Positions 5,866 to 13,854 of a stretch of 28,910 bases of DNA are shown here, one piece after another. Position numbers and translations under genes: made by a program. Under the pieces are notes generated by a model, which had not been told where the DNA came from, ran no database searches, and was given only the letters and a program-made list of their open reading frames with translations. Position 1 is the first letter of the stretch. Every line of letters begins with the position of its first letter. The DNA comes from RGIG8748 sp045646525 (lineage in GTDB: Bacteria; Bacillota; Clostridia; UMGS1810): the NCBI GenBank assembly GCA_045646525.1, contig JAZRKX010000002.1, positions 1 through 28,910 of the forward strand. The letters are read 5' to 3'.

Positions 5866-8232
5866 ATGTATAATGTTGTAAAAAGAGACGGGAAGCTTAC
5901 AACCTTCGATATAAGCAAAATCAGTACAGCTATTAAACAGGCTTTCGATGCCTGCACAAGACAATACAACGATGACATCATAGATTTTCTTGCATTAAAG
6001 GTTACAGCTCAGTTTGAGCCTCTTATAGAGGACATGAAAATAAGTGTGGAGCACATTCAGGACAGTGTTGAGTCTGTGCTTATCAAAGCAGGCTACGACG
6101 ATGTTGCCAAGGCATACATCGTTTACCGCCGTCAGAGAGAAAAGATTCGTAATATAGGTGCTACCATGGTAGACTACAAGTCTATTGTGGACAACTACCT
6201 TAACATCAATGACTGGCGTGTTAAGGAGAATTCTACCGTTACATATTCGGTAGGCGGTCTTATCTTAAGTAACTCGGGTGCTATCACAGCAAACTACTGG
6301 CTCTCGGAAATCTACGATGACGAAATTGCAAACGCACACCGCAATGCCGATATTCACATTCACGACCTTTCCATGCTCACAGGCTACTGTGCAGGTTGGT
6401 CATTAAAGCAGCTTATTCAGGAGGGTCTTGGCGGTGTAGCCGGAAAGATTACATCTGCACCCGCAAGCCATCTTGCTACACTCTGTAACCAGATGGTAAA
6501 CTTCCTCGGTATAATGCAGAATGAATGGGCAGGCGCACAGGCGTTCTCGTCTTTTGATACCTACCTTGCCCCCTTTGTTAAGGTAGATAATTTAAGCTAT
6601 GACCAGGTTAAAAAGTGCATAGAATCCTTTATTTACGGTGTTAATACTCCCAGCCGTTGGGGTACACAGGCGCCGTTCTCCAACATTACTCTCGACTGGG
6701 TAGTTCCAAATGACTTGGCTGAACTTAACTGTATAGTAGGCGGCAAGGAAATGGACTTCAAGTACAAGGATTGCCAGAGGGAAATGGATATGGTAAACAA
6801 AGCGTCTATCCAAATCATGATTGAGGACGATGCCAACGGCAGAGGCTTCCAGTATCCTATCCCCACATATTCCATCACAAGCAATTTTGACTGGTCCGAT
6901 ACCGAAAACAACCGTCTTCTCTTTGAGATGACATCCAAGTACGGTACACCTTATTTCTCCAACTATATCAACAGCGACATGGAGCCCAGCGATGTAAGAA
7001 GTATGTGCTGCAGACTTCGTCTTGACCTTCGTGAACTCCGTAAAAAGTCCGGCGGTTTCTTCGGAAGCGGTGAGTCGACAGGTTCTGTAGGTGTTGTTAC
7101 CATCAACATGCCCAGAATTGCATATCTTGCCAAGGACGAAAAGGACTTCTATACCCGTCTTGACAGAATGATGGATATATCTGCCCGTTCCTTAAAGGTT
7201 AAGAGAACAGTTATAAGCAAGCTTTTAAATGTAGGTCTCTATCCCTATACAAAGAGATATCTGGGAAGCTTCGACAACCACTTCTCCACAATAGGTCTTG
7301 TTGGTATGAACGAGGTTGGCTTAAATGCTAAGTGGCTCAAAGCAGACCTTACAGATGCAAAGACACAAGAGTTTACCAAGGAAGTATTAAATCATATGCG
7401 TGAGCGCCTTTCCGACTATCAGATGGAATACGGCGATCTCTACAACCTTGAAGCTACACCTGCAGAGTCTACTGCTTTCCGTCTTGCAAAGCATGACCTT
7501 AAGCACTATCCCGAAATCATTACCGCAGGCGAGGGTGACGGCACACCTTACTACACAAACAGCTCGCATCTTCCCGTTGGTTATACAGACGATATATTCT
7601 CCGCTCTTGATATTCAGGATGAGCTTCAGACACTTTACACATCGGGTACAGTATTCCACGCTTTCCTTGGCGAAAAGCTTCCCGACTGGAAGGCTGCGGC
7701 ATCGCTTGTACGCAAGGTAGCAGAGAACTATCGCTTACCTTACTATACACTTTCTCCCACATATTCAGTATGTAAGAAGCATGGATATATTCCCGGTGAG
7801 CAGTTTACCTGCCCCGAATGCGGTGAAACCACCGAGGTTTACAGCCGTATCACAGGTTACTACCGTCCTGTACAGAACTGGAATGACGGTAAGTCTCAGG
7901 AATACAAAGAGCGTAAAGTATATGATATAGAAAACTCCAAGCTCACAAGAGACGGCAGACCCGAAGAAGCCAAGTGCGAATCCTGCAAAGAGACAGGGTT
8001 AGTAGCAGACGGTAATTACCTCTTTACTACAGCTACCTGCCCCAACTGTAAAATAGCTTGCACACTTCTGGATAAGAATGGTATTTCCTACAACAAGCTT
8101 CTTGCAGACGAAAACAAAGAGCTTGCAGTAGCACTCGAAGTTAAGCAGGCTCCCACACTTGTTATGGTAGAGGGCGGAAAGGCTACAAAGTATGCCGGAG
8201 TTTCGGATATCAAAAAGGCTTTGAAAGTGTGA
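5866..8232 (+). CDS. nrdD: Class III anaerobic ribonucleotide reductase with fused C-terminal glutaredoxin-like domain
   Basis: 788 residues with AGGAGG upstream. Residues 1-92 are an ATP-cone (VVKRDGKLTTFDISKI), the allosteric activity site. The barrel follows, with NTPSRWGTQAPFSNI, the MCCRLRLDLRELRKKSGGFF segment and GSVGVVTINMPRIAYL. A Cys zinc site (CKKHG, CPECG) precedes the glycyl-radical loop RITGYY, with Gly664 as the radical residue. Ordinary NrdD proteins end 20-30 residues after this glycine; here about 124 remain. These contain an extra knuckle (CESC) and, from about 718, a glutaredoxin/NrdH-like domain with active site Cys725-Pro-Asn-Cys728 and the cis-proline segment QAPTLV. 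It reduces ribonucleoside triphosphates without oxygen. trxB overlaps its end. The fused redoxin suggests thiol rather than formate as reductant. Confidence 0.95.
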   Translation: MYNVVKRDGKLTTFDISKISTAIKQAFDACTRQYNDDIIDFLALKVTAQFEPLIEDMKISVEHIQDSVESVLIKAGYDDVAKAYIVYRRQREKIRNIGATMVDYKSIVDNYLNINDWRVKENSTVTYSVGGLILSNSGAITANYWLSEIYDDEIANAHRNADIHIHDLSMLTGYCAGWSLKQLIQEGLGGVAGKITSAPASHLATLCNQMVNFLGIMQNEWAGAQAFSSFDTYLAPFVKVDNLSYDQVKKCIESFIYGVNTPSRWGTQAPFSNITLDWVVPNDLAELNCIVGGKEMDFKYKDCQREMDMVNKASIQIMIEDDANGRGFQYPIPTYSITSNFDWSDTENNRLLFEMTSKYGTPYFSNYINSDMEPSDVRSMCCRLRLDLRELRKKSGGFFGSGESTGSVGVVTINMPRIAYLAKDEKDFYTRLDRMMDISARSLKVKRTVISKLLNVGLYPYTKRYLGSFDNHFSTIGLVGMNEVGLNAKWLKADLTDAKTQEFTKEVLNHMRERLSDYQMEYGDLYNLEATPAESTAFRLAKHDLKHYPEIITAGEGDGTPYYTNSSHLPVGYTDDIFSALDIQDELQTLYTSGTVFHAFLGEKLPDWKAAASLVRKVAENYRLPYYTLSPTYSVCKKHGYIPGEQFTCPECGETTEVYSRITGYYRPVQNWNDGKSQEYKERKVYDIENSKLTRDGRPEEAKCESCKETGLVADGNYLFTTATCPNCKIACTLLDKNGISYNKLLADENKELAVALEVKQAPTLVMVEGGKATKYAGVSDIKKALKV

Positions 8233-9140
8233 AACAAATGAACTTATACGATATTATCATTATAGGCGGCGGCCCTGCGGGGCTGACCGCCGCAATATAT
8301 GCAGGCAGAGCAAATAAGAAGGTTCTTATACTCGAAAAGGGTACTTTCGGCGGTCAGATTACCTCATCGCCCAAGGTGGAGAACATACCGGGCTTTATGA
8401 GTGTTACAGGCAACGAATTTGCCGAGAAGCTCATAGAACAGGCAATGGCTCTGGATGCAGAGATAGAATGCTGCGAAGCGCAGAAGATAATAAAGGGAAA
8501 TCCCCATACCGTTATTACAGATGAGGGTGAGTACAGCGCCAAGGCTGTTATCATTGCCACAGGCACCAAGCACAGACTGCTGGGTCTCGACAGAGAAGAA
8601 GAGTTCATAGGAGAGGGCATATCGTTTTGTGCTGTCTGCGACGGAGCTTTTTACGAGGACAAAACCGTAGCTGTTATAGGCGGCGGCAACTCTGCTTTGC
8701 AGGAAGCCATTCTTCTTTCCGAAACGAGTAAGAAAGTATATGTGGTGCAAAACCTTGACTATCTTACAGGTGAGGATAAGCTTCAGCAGACAATCAAAAA
8801 GAAAGACAATATAGAGGTTATACTTGGAACTGTAGTAGATAAGTTCTTAGGCGATAAGGAGCTTACAGGTATTACGGTATCGGGCGCAGACACTAAGCGC
8901 GATATAGCCGTGGATGGTGTATTTATAGCCATAGGACTTCTTCCGCAGAATGATGCTTTTTCCGATGCAGTAGAGCTAAATGACTACGGATATGTAATAT
9001 CGGGTGAGGACTGCCTCACAAATACCGACGGCATATTTGTAGCAGGCGACTGCCGCACCAAGAGAATCCGTCAGGTTGCAACCGCAGCTGCAGACGGAGC
9101 TGTGGCGGCACTTGCTGCATGCAGTTACATAGACCAATAA
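8229..9140 (+). CDS. trxB: Thioredoxin reductase-like flavoprotein
   Basis: 303 residues from GTG 8229, overlapping the nrdD stop by 4 bases (GTGA); ATG 8238 is an alternative. The FAD site is IIIGGGPAGLTAAIYAGRAN, the redox disulfide is Cys134-Ala-Val-Cys137 in FCAVCDGAFY, the pyridine-nucleotide motif is GGGNSALQEA, and the C-terminal FAD motif is GIFVAGDCR. Where NADPH-specific TrxB has the basic HRRxxFR stretch, this protein has VVQNLDYLTGEDKL, so the usual 2'-phosphate ligands are missing and NADH may be used. Overlap with nrdD makes the redoxin domain of NrdD the likely substrate. It may also serve general thioredoxins. Confidence 0.92.
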   Translation: MKQMNLYDIIIIGGGPAGLTAAIYAGRANKKVLILEKGTFGGQITSSPKVENIPGFMSVTGNEFAEKLIEQAMALDAEIECCEAQKIIKGNPHTVITDEGEYSAKAVIIATGTKHRLLGLDREEEFIGEGISFCAVCDGAFYEDKTVAVIGGGNSALQEAILLSETSKKVYVVQNLDYLTGEDKLQQTIKKKDNIEVILGTVVDKFLGDKELTGITVSGADTKRDIAVDGVFIAIGLLPQNDAFSDAVELNDYGYVISGEDCLTNTDGIFVAGDCRTKRIRQVATAAADGAVAALAACSYIDQ

Positions 9141-9145
9141 AAATA

Positions 9146-9180
9146 CCCCGAAAGAATACGTTCTTTCGGGGCACTTTTTT
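9146..9180. terminator. Bidirectional terminator between trxB and the MATE gene
   Basis: A perfect 11-bp stem (CCCCGAAAGAA 9146-9156, TTCTTTCGGGG 9161-9171), tetraloop TACG, followed by CACTTTTTT. On the other strand the stem is followed by TATTTTTATT. It separates convergent genes. Confidence 0.9.
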
Positions 9181-10510
9181 ATAAGTATTTATATTTTTTC
9201 CGTTTCACTATTATAAATATCCCAGACATAACAAATGCCATAAATTCTGCAACTATTATAGACAGCCATATGCCGTTTATATCGAAAAACAAAGGCAGTA
9301 TCATAACCGCCGCAATCTGAAACACCAAAGTACGCAAAAACGATATAAGAGCAGAGGTAAGTCCGTCATTTAATGCAGTAAAAAATCCCGAGGCAAAAAT
9401 TGCAGTTCCCATAAACAAAAAGGATAGAGCAAATATTTTAAAACCGCTTACAGTAAGCTCTGTAAGAATTTTATCATATCCTACAAAGAACATCGCCAGA
9501 GGTTTTGATAGTATTATTGCAAGCGCGGTCATTATAACAGAAGTTGTGCCTATGAGAATTGTACTTTTCTTTAGTATGTTTCTGAGTTCAACATGGTTTT
9601 GTGCACCAAAGTGATAGCTTACAATAGGTGCTGTGCCAACACTGTATCCTATAAACGCCGCCGAAAATACAAAGCTTACATACATCATAACTCCGTATGC
9701 CGCCACTCCGTTTTCACCCGCGTATTTGATAAGCTGAATGTTGTAGAGCATACTCACAAGTGACATAGATATGTTGCTCATAAATTCCGATGAGCCGTTT
9801 GCGGAGGCTTTTGTAAGTGCCCTAAGCTCAAAGGAGCATTTGCCTAATTTCAGTATACTCTTGTTTTTGTTTGCAAAGTATACAAGCGGAATGAAACCAC
9901 CTACAACCTGACTTAAACCCGTAGCCAGCGATGCACCCACGATGCCAAGCGGAATTACAGCCACCAGAAGAGCATCGAGAATCATATTTGTAACTCCCGA
10001 GGCTATGGTAACTGCAAGTCCTAATTGCGGCATTTCTGCCGTTACGAAAAACGATTGAAACATCAACTGCAGCACAAAGAATGGGAGAACTGTAAGCTGA
10101 ATTCTTGCATATATAATGCAGTTTTCCAGAATTTCGCCGCTTGCACCGAGCATCTTGGATATAGGCTCAATAAATATAAAACCCAAAACGGCAAATATAC
10201 TTCCTGATACAAAGGCGGTATACACAAAAAGTGAAAAATGCCTGTTTGCTTTATCCGATTTCCCCTCACCAAGCTCTTTGGCAACAATGGCACTTCCGCC
10301 CGTGCCAAGCATAAAACCCACCGTAGCGGCAATCATAAGGAAAGGGAATATAAGATTTATAGCGGCAAAGGGCGCCTTGCCTACAAAATTAGATACGAAG
10401 AATCCGTCTACCACGCCGTATATGGATGTAAAAATCATCATTGCAACAGAGGGCAGGGTAAAACGAAATAGCTTTTTGTATGTAAAATGGTCGGAAAGCT
10501 GAATTTTCAT
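9179..10510 (-). CDS. MATE family cation-coupled efflux transporter
   Basis: 443 residues, all membrane, with about 12 hydrophobic segments in two related halves. The N terminus (LFRFTLPSVAMMIFTSIYGV, then VDGFFVSN) and GFMLGTGGSAIVAKELGEG are hallmark MATE stretches of the DinF/NorM-MepA branch. The second half repeats the motif at GYSVGTAPIVSYHFGAQN. It exports organic cations or other compounds in exchange for Na+ or H+; the substrate cannot be predicted. A good site (AAGGAG) lies 7 bases before ATG. It is last in an operon with a nitroreductase and a methyltransferase, 20 bases after the former. Confidence 0.92.
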   Translation of the reverse strand: MKIQLSDHFTYKKLFRFTLPSVAMMIFTSIYGVVDGFFVSNFVGKAPFAAINLIFPFLMIAATVGFMLGTGGSAIVAKELGEGKSDKANRHFSLFVYTAFVSGSIFAVLGFIFIEPISKMLGASGEILENCIIYARIQLTVLPFFVLQLMFQSFFVTAEMPQLGLAVTIASGVTNMILDALLVAVIPLGIVGASLATGLSQVVGGFIPLVYFANKNKSILKLGKCSFELRALTKASANGSSEFMSNISMSLVSMLYNIQLIKYAGENGVAAYGVMMYVSFVFSAAFIGYSVGTAPIVSYHFGAQNHVELRNILKKSTILIGTTSVIMTALAIILSKPLAMFFVGYDKILTELTVSGFKIFALSFLFMGTAIFASGFFTALNDGLTSALISFLRTLVFQIAAVMILPLFFDINGIWLSIIVAEFMAFVMSGIFIIVKRKKYKYL

Positions 10511-10530
10511 TTGTTATCTCCTTGGTGATT

Positions 10531-11049
10531 TTAAAACTTATCGTAAAACACCGTTTCTTCTATAGGTCTGAATGTATTGTGGAATTCATGTACGGGGGCA
10601 TCCTTGTCGGGATATCCCATCACAAGAAGTGCATGCGGTACGATATCATCGGGAATACTGAATTGCTTTCTCATGGCATCGGGGTCAAAGTACATCACCC
10701 AGCAGGTTCCCACGCCAATGTTTTGAGCCATGAGCATCATGTGAGTTGTAACGATAGATGCATCCACGGGAGCGGAAAGAGCACCATTGTAGGGGCTCTT
10801 CCAGGATTCGTTTTTATTGTAGCATATAAGCATAGCGCAAGGTGCACCAAAGTGACATTTGGTGCACTTTTTTAATTTTTCTATAGAGTCCTTTGTGTTT
10901 AGAACAAGTATTCTCTGAGGTTGGTTGTTGCATCCTGTAGGGGCAATATGACCTGCAGATAGAATTTTTTCTATGTCGGATTTATCGACGGGTCTCTCCT
11001 GAAATTTCCTTACGGAAAACCTTTCTGTAATTACTTTTTCAAAATCCAT
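10531..11049 (-). CDS. Nitroreductase family FMN-dependent oxidoreductase
   Basis: 172 residues, a short member of the family (usually 170-220). The N-terminal RFSVRKFQERPV contains the Arg/Ser pair that contacts FMN phosphate. AGHIAPTGCNNQPQR, APVDASIVTTHMMLMAQNIG and the C-terminal LLVMGYPDKDAP complete the FMN-binding pattern. Such proteins are homodimers that reduce nitro compounds, quinones or flavin using NAD(P)H. Cys residues in CTKCHFGAPC form a short cluster that could bind metal, though this is uncertain. It lies 14 bases after the methyltransferase and 20 before the MATE gene, with AGGAGG upstream. The physiological substrate is unknown. Confidence 0.9.
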   Translation of the reverse strand: MDFEKVITERFSVRKFQERPVDKSDIEKILSAGHIAPTGCNNQPQRILVLNTKDSIEKLKKCTKCHFGAPCAMLICYNKNESWKSPYNGALSAPVDASIVTTHMMLMAQNIGVGTCWVMYFDPDAMRKQFSIPDDIVPHALLVMGYPDKDAPVHEFHNTFRPIEETVFYDKF

Positions 11050-11063
11050 TTTTGTTCCTCCTG

Positions 11064-11615
11064 TTAATTTTTAGTAATTATCACCGTAATGGGCGGATTG
11101 TTCGGGCGGTTGTAAAAGTCATGCACCGTAACGGTATATTCTTTGTGGTTTACGGTCTTTAAGTATTCCATAACGGCTTCCTTTTCCTCTGTTCCCGTAT
11201 CTTTTCCGTGGTAGATGGTTACAGATACAAATCCGCCATCATCAATAATAGAAAGAGCCTTTGCTATGGCTTCTATGCTTGTATCGGCATGGGTGCATAC
11301 CTTGTGGTCACCTCCCGGCAGATAACCTAAATTAAATATAACCGCACGCACCTTATGGGTTACATATTTATCCATGTTTGAGTGCGAGGCGAGTATGAGC
11401 TCTGCGTTGGAGTATCCTTTTTTGGTGAGCTTTTTTTGAGTTTCTTTAAGTGCGGTTTCCTGTATGTCAAAGGCATACACCTTGCCGTCTTCCTTTACGG
11501 CTTCGCATAGCTTAAGAGTATCGTTGCCGTTGCCCGCGGTGGCGTCTACTGCTGTGTCACCGCAATTTATATAATTCTCTATAAAATATTCTGTTATGTT
11601 TCGTGGCTGTAGCAT
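11064..11615 (-). CDS. mnmM: MnmM/YtqB-like SAM-dependent methyltransferase
   Basis: 183 residues from ATG 11615, chosen because AAGGAG lies 7 bases upstream; a longer frame begins in the promoter. The SAM motif I is AVDATAGNGNDT, with motif II VYAFDIQ and the family signature VIFNLGYLPGGDH, followed by KALSIIDDGGFVSVTIYHGK. These are diagnostic of the PF06962 family once called rRNA methylase. The Bacillus subtilis member YtqB was later shown to be MnmM, which methylates the nm5s2U34 wobble base of certain tRNAs. It is first in an operon with a nitroreductase and a MATE exporter; the link between these functions is unclear. Confidence 0.85.
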   Translation of the reverse strand: MLQPRNITEYFIENYINCGDTAVDATAGNGNDTLKLCEAVKEDGKVYAFDIQETALKETQKKLTKKGYSNAELILASHSNMDKYVTHKVRAVIFNLGYLPGGDHKVCTHADTSIEAIAKALSIIDDGGFVSVTIYHGKDTGTEEKEAVMEYLKTVNHKEYTVTVHDFYNRPNNPPITVIITKN

Positions 11616-11641
11616 TTGGTTTCTCCTTTGTGCTTTTCTAT

Positions 11642-11670
11642 ATTTTAGCATGATATGACTAAATTTACAA
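11642..11670 (-). promoter_or_regulatory. Promoter of the mnmM-nitroreductase-MATE operon
   Basis: On the minus strand TTGTAA (11670-11665), a 17-base spacer and TAAAAT (11647-11642), about 27 bases before the mnmM start codon. No operator is evident. Confidence 0.6.
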
Positions 11671-11742
11671 TAAAAATTTAACATCATAAAAAAGCAGAAT
11701 TTTGACGAAAATATGAGTAAAAATTAAACGGAGATAATACCC

Positions 11743-12297
11743 ATGCTGGAAATCTTACTTTCATATTTTTGTGCTCCTGCGCTTGCGGGAATCAAACCTG
11801 CAAATACACTCACATGTCAAAAAATGCTCATATCCGACATACCGAATCAAATAGAAAAGCTCAGCGGCGAATTAAACCCGTGCGATATTTATATAGAAGT
11901 GCTCTGTGAATACGAAAGGTACATACTTATTATGGCGTACCGCAAAAAAGTATTGGAAAATCATCTGACACAGGAGGACAACAGAGCTTTCCTGTCAAAA
12001 TTCGGTTATAGCGGATGCACAGATGTGTGTGAATATTTAAGCTTTTTGAAATCTAGGTTTTCATACTGCGAATTCCCTCACGAAATCGGAGTTTTTCTCG
12101 GCTATCCTCTTTGCGATATATACGGGTTTATAAACCATCGCAGTGAGGGTTGTCTTATGGCGGGGGAGTGGAGGGTTTATCACAATATGGATAAAGCCTC
12201 AGCAATGTTTGAGCGCTACAGACTATGCCGCACTTCCCTGGCAAAAAAGGTAATTGAGGGAAGAAGCCTTGCAGATATTTTCATAGTACGGCAATAG
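11743..12297 (+). CDS. DUF3793 family protein
   Basis: 184 residues, preceded by CGGAG. The protein is recognised as DUF3793 by the opening CAPALAGIKPANTLTC, the internal YRKKVLENHL, the central FPHEIGVFLGYPLCDIYGFI and the closing WRVYHNMDKASAMFERYRLC. The family is widespread in anaerobic Bacillota and has no known function; members often have conserved cysteines, as here. There are no signal or membrane segments. It is divergent from the mnmM operon and is followed by a separate promoter for the kinase, so it may be a single-gene unit. I do not assign a function. Confidence 0.85.
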   Translation: MLEILLSYFCAPALAGIKPANTLTCQKMLISDIPNQIEKLSGELNPCDIYIEVLCEYERYILIMAYRKKVLENHLTQEDNRAFLSKFGYSGCTDVCEYLSFLKSRFSYCEFPHEIGVFLGYPLCDIYGFINHRSEGCLMAGEWRVYHNMDKASAMFERYRLCRTSLAKKVIEGRSLADIFIVRQ

Positions 12298-12313
12298 AAT
12301 AAGACAAAAAGTA

Positions 12314-12342
12314 TTGCTAAACAGTCTGCTTGATGTTAGAAT
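12314..12342 (+). promoter_or_regulatory. Promoter of the phosphofructokinase-like gene
   Basis: TTGCTA (12314-12319), a 17-base spacer and TAGAAT (12337-12342), about 65 bases before the ATG. No FruR-type or cre operator is evident in the leader. Confidence 0.55.
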
Positions 12343-12406
12343 GGTGGAAACGGATATATTACGAGGTACTTACCAAGGTGAAATTTTTAAAAGGGGTTGA
12401 AACAGC

Positions 12407-13339
12407 ATGAGTATTCTTACAGTAACGTTTAATCCATGTATAGACAAAACCATAACAATAGATGGTTTTGACTACGGCGGTCTGAACCGTGCCCACTCCG
12501 TAAGAGAGGATGTGGGCGGCAAGGGAATAAATGTAGCCAAGGTGCTCAGTAGCTTTGGTGCGCCGTGCACAGCATATACAATGGTAGCAGGGCAAAACGG
12601 CGAAAAGCTCATGAACTTTCTGAAGAAAGAGGGTATAGATGCCCTTTATACTGAGGTGCAGGGAGAAATCCGCACAAATCATAAGGTAGTAAATACAAAA
12701 GATAAGATAACTACAGAAATAAACGAAAAGGGCTTTACTGTAACTGTTGCAAACTGCGAAAAAGCGATTGAAACAATAGAAAAGGCACTCTGCTCCCGTG
12801 ACATACTTGTGCTTGCAGGCAGTATACCGGGCGGAATGGACGACAGGATTTATTCCGACCTTACAAAGCTTGCAAACTCCTGCGGTGTAAAGGTAATACT
12901 TGATGCAGATACCGATAAATTAAAATACGGCATAGATGCCAAACCCTATGCCATAAAGCCGAATTTGTACGAATTTGAGCTTCTTACTGGCAAAAAACTC
13001 GATACCGTAGATATGGTGGTAGCAGAGGCTAAAAACCTTATACAAAAGGGAATAGAGCTTGTGGTGGTATCTATGGGCGCAGACGGCGCGGTTTTTGCAG
13101 ACCGCACAGGTGCATACAAGGCAGAGCCCTTTGCCATAGAGTGCAAAAGTACGGTGGGCGCAGGAGACTCCATGGTGGGTGCCATGGCATATTCAATACA
13201 TAACGGACTTTCTATTCAAGAGATGGCAAAATTAAGTATTTCCGCAGGAAGCATTACATCGTCCAAAGAGGGTACAGATGTTTGTACAGCCGATGAGGTA
13301 ATGGCTAGAAAAGATGATGTTAAAATATTTGCATTGTGA
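12407..13339 (+). CDS. fruK: PfkB-family sugar-phosphate kinase, probable 1-phosphofructokinase
   Basis: 310 residues, the normal length. The N terminus (ILTVTFNPCIDKTITIDGF) and DVGGKGINVAKVLSSFG are PfkB signature 1 of the FruK/LacC/PfkB branch. Signature 2 is STVGAGDSMVGAMAYSI, with catalytic base Asp254 and the GAGD anion hole. KPNLYEFELLTG and VVVSMGADGAVF complete the fold. It would phosphorylate fructose 1-phosphate to the 1,6-bisphosphate. Related tagatose-6-phosphate kinases are hard to separate by sequence alone. No fructose PTS permease or FruR accompanies it; instead a fucose mutarotase gene follows after 51 bases, which leaves room for another ketose-phosphate substrate. Confidence 0.85.
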   Translation: MSILTVTFNPCIDKTITIDGFDYGGLNRAHSVREDVGGKGINVAKVLSSFGAPCTAYTMVAGQNGEKLMNFLKKEGIDALYTEVQGEIRTNHKVVNTKDKITTEINEKGFTVTVANCEKAIETIEKALCSRDILVLAGSIPGGMDDRIYSDLTKLANSCGVKVILDADTDKLKYGIDAKPYAIKPNLYEFELLTGKKLDTVDMVVAEAKNLIQKGIELVVVSMGADGAVFADRTGAYKAEPFAIECKSTVGAGDSMVGAMAYSIHNGLSIQEMAKLSISAGSITSSKEGTDVCTADEVMARKDDVKIFAL

Positions 13340-13357
13340 TATATTTTGTGTTAAAAT
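13329..13357 (+). promoter_or_regulatory. Possible promoter of fucU
   Basis: TTGCAT (13329-13334), a 17-base spacer and TAAAAT (13352-13357). The -35 lies within the end of the kinase gene. It could give fucU expression independent of the kinase. Confidence 0.45.
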
Positions 13358-13390
13358 AAAAACACCAATGAATATGAAAGGACGGATAAT

Positions 13391-13813
13391 ATGTTAAAAG
13401 GTATACCAAAAATAATTCCCCCCGAGCTTTTAAAAATTCTTGCGGAGATGGGACACGGCGATGAAATTGTAATAGGCGACGGCAACTTCCCCGGCGAAAG
13501 ACTCGGTAAGAGATGTGTAAGATGTGACGGACACAATGTTCCCGAGCTTCTTGAGGCAATACTTCAGATATTCCCTCTTGATACATACGCAAAGCCCGTG
13601 TATATCATGGAAAAGGTACCGGGAGACACCGTAGAAACTCCCATATGGGATGAATACGCCAAAATTATAAAACCCTATACCGATGAGGGACTCACACAGG
13701 TAGAGCGTTACGCTTTCTACGACAGAGCGCAAGAGGCTTATGCTGTTGTTATGTCGGGCGAGAGTGCACTCTATGCAAATATAATTCTTAAAAAAGGTGT
13801 AGTAACCGACTGA
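13391..13813 (+). CDS. fucU: L-fucose mutarotase (RbsD/FucU family)
   Basis: 140 residues, as expected. The N-terminal LAEMGHGDEIVIGDGNFPGE carries the catalytic His22 and Asp30 of the RbsD/FucU fold. The C-terminal RYAFYDRAQEAYAVVMSGES with YANIILKKG is characteristic of FucU rather than RbsD. It interconverts alpha- and beta-L-fucose and so feeds the isomerase; FucU can also act on ribose and other aldoses. The gene follows the PfkB kinase and ends in a strong terminator. L-fucose isomerase is encoded about 13 kb downstream, supporting a fucose role. AAAGGA lies upstream of the start. Confidence 0.9.
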   Translation: MLKGIPKIIPPELLKILAEMGHGDEIVIGDGNFPGERLGKRCVRCDGHNVPELLEAILQIFPLDTYAKPVYIMEKVPGDTVETPIWDEYAKIIKPYTDEGLTQVERYAFYDRAQEAYAVVMSGESALYANIILKKGVVTD

Positions 13814-13814
13814 T

Positions 13815-13853
13815 AAAAAAATTCACAATCCATCTTTGGATTGTGAATTTTTT
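13815..13853. terminator. Bidirectional terminator between fucU and rnfB
   Basis: A perfect 17-bp stem made of 13816-13832 and 13837-13853, including the core TTCACAATCCA, with loop TCTT. It starts in A6 and ends in T6, so it acts on both converging transcripts. Confidence 0.92.
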
Positions 13854-13854
13854 A

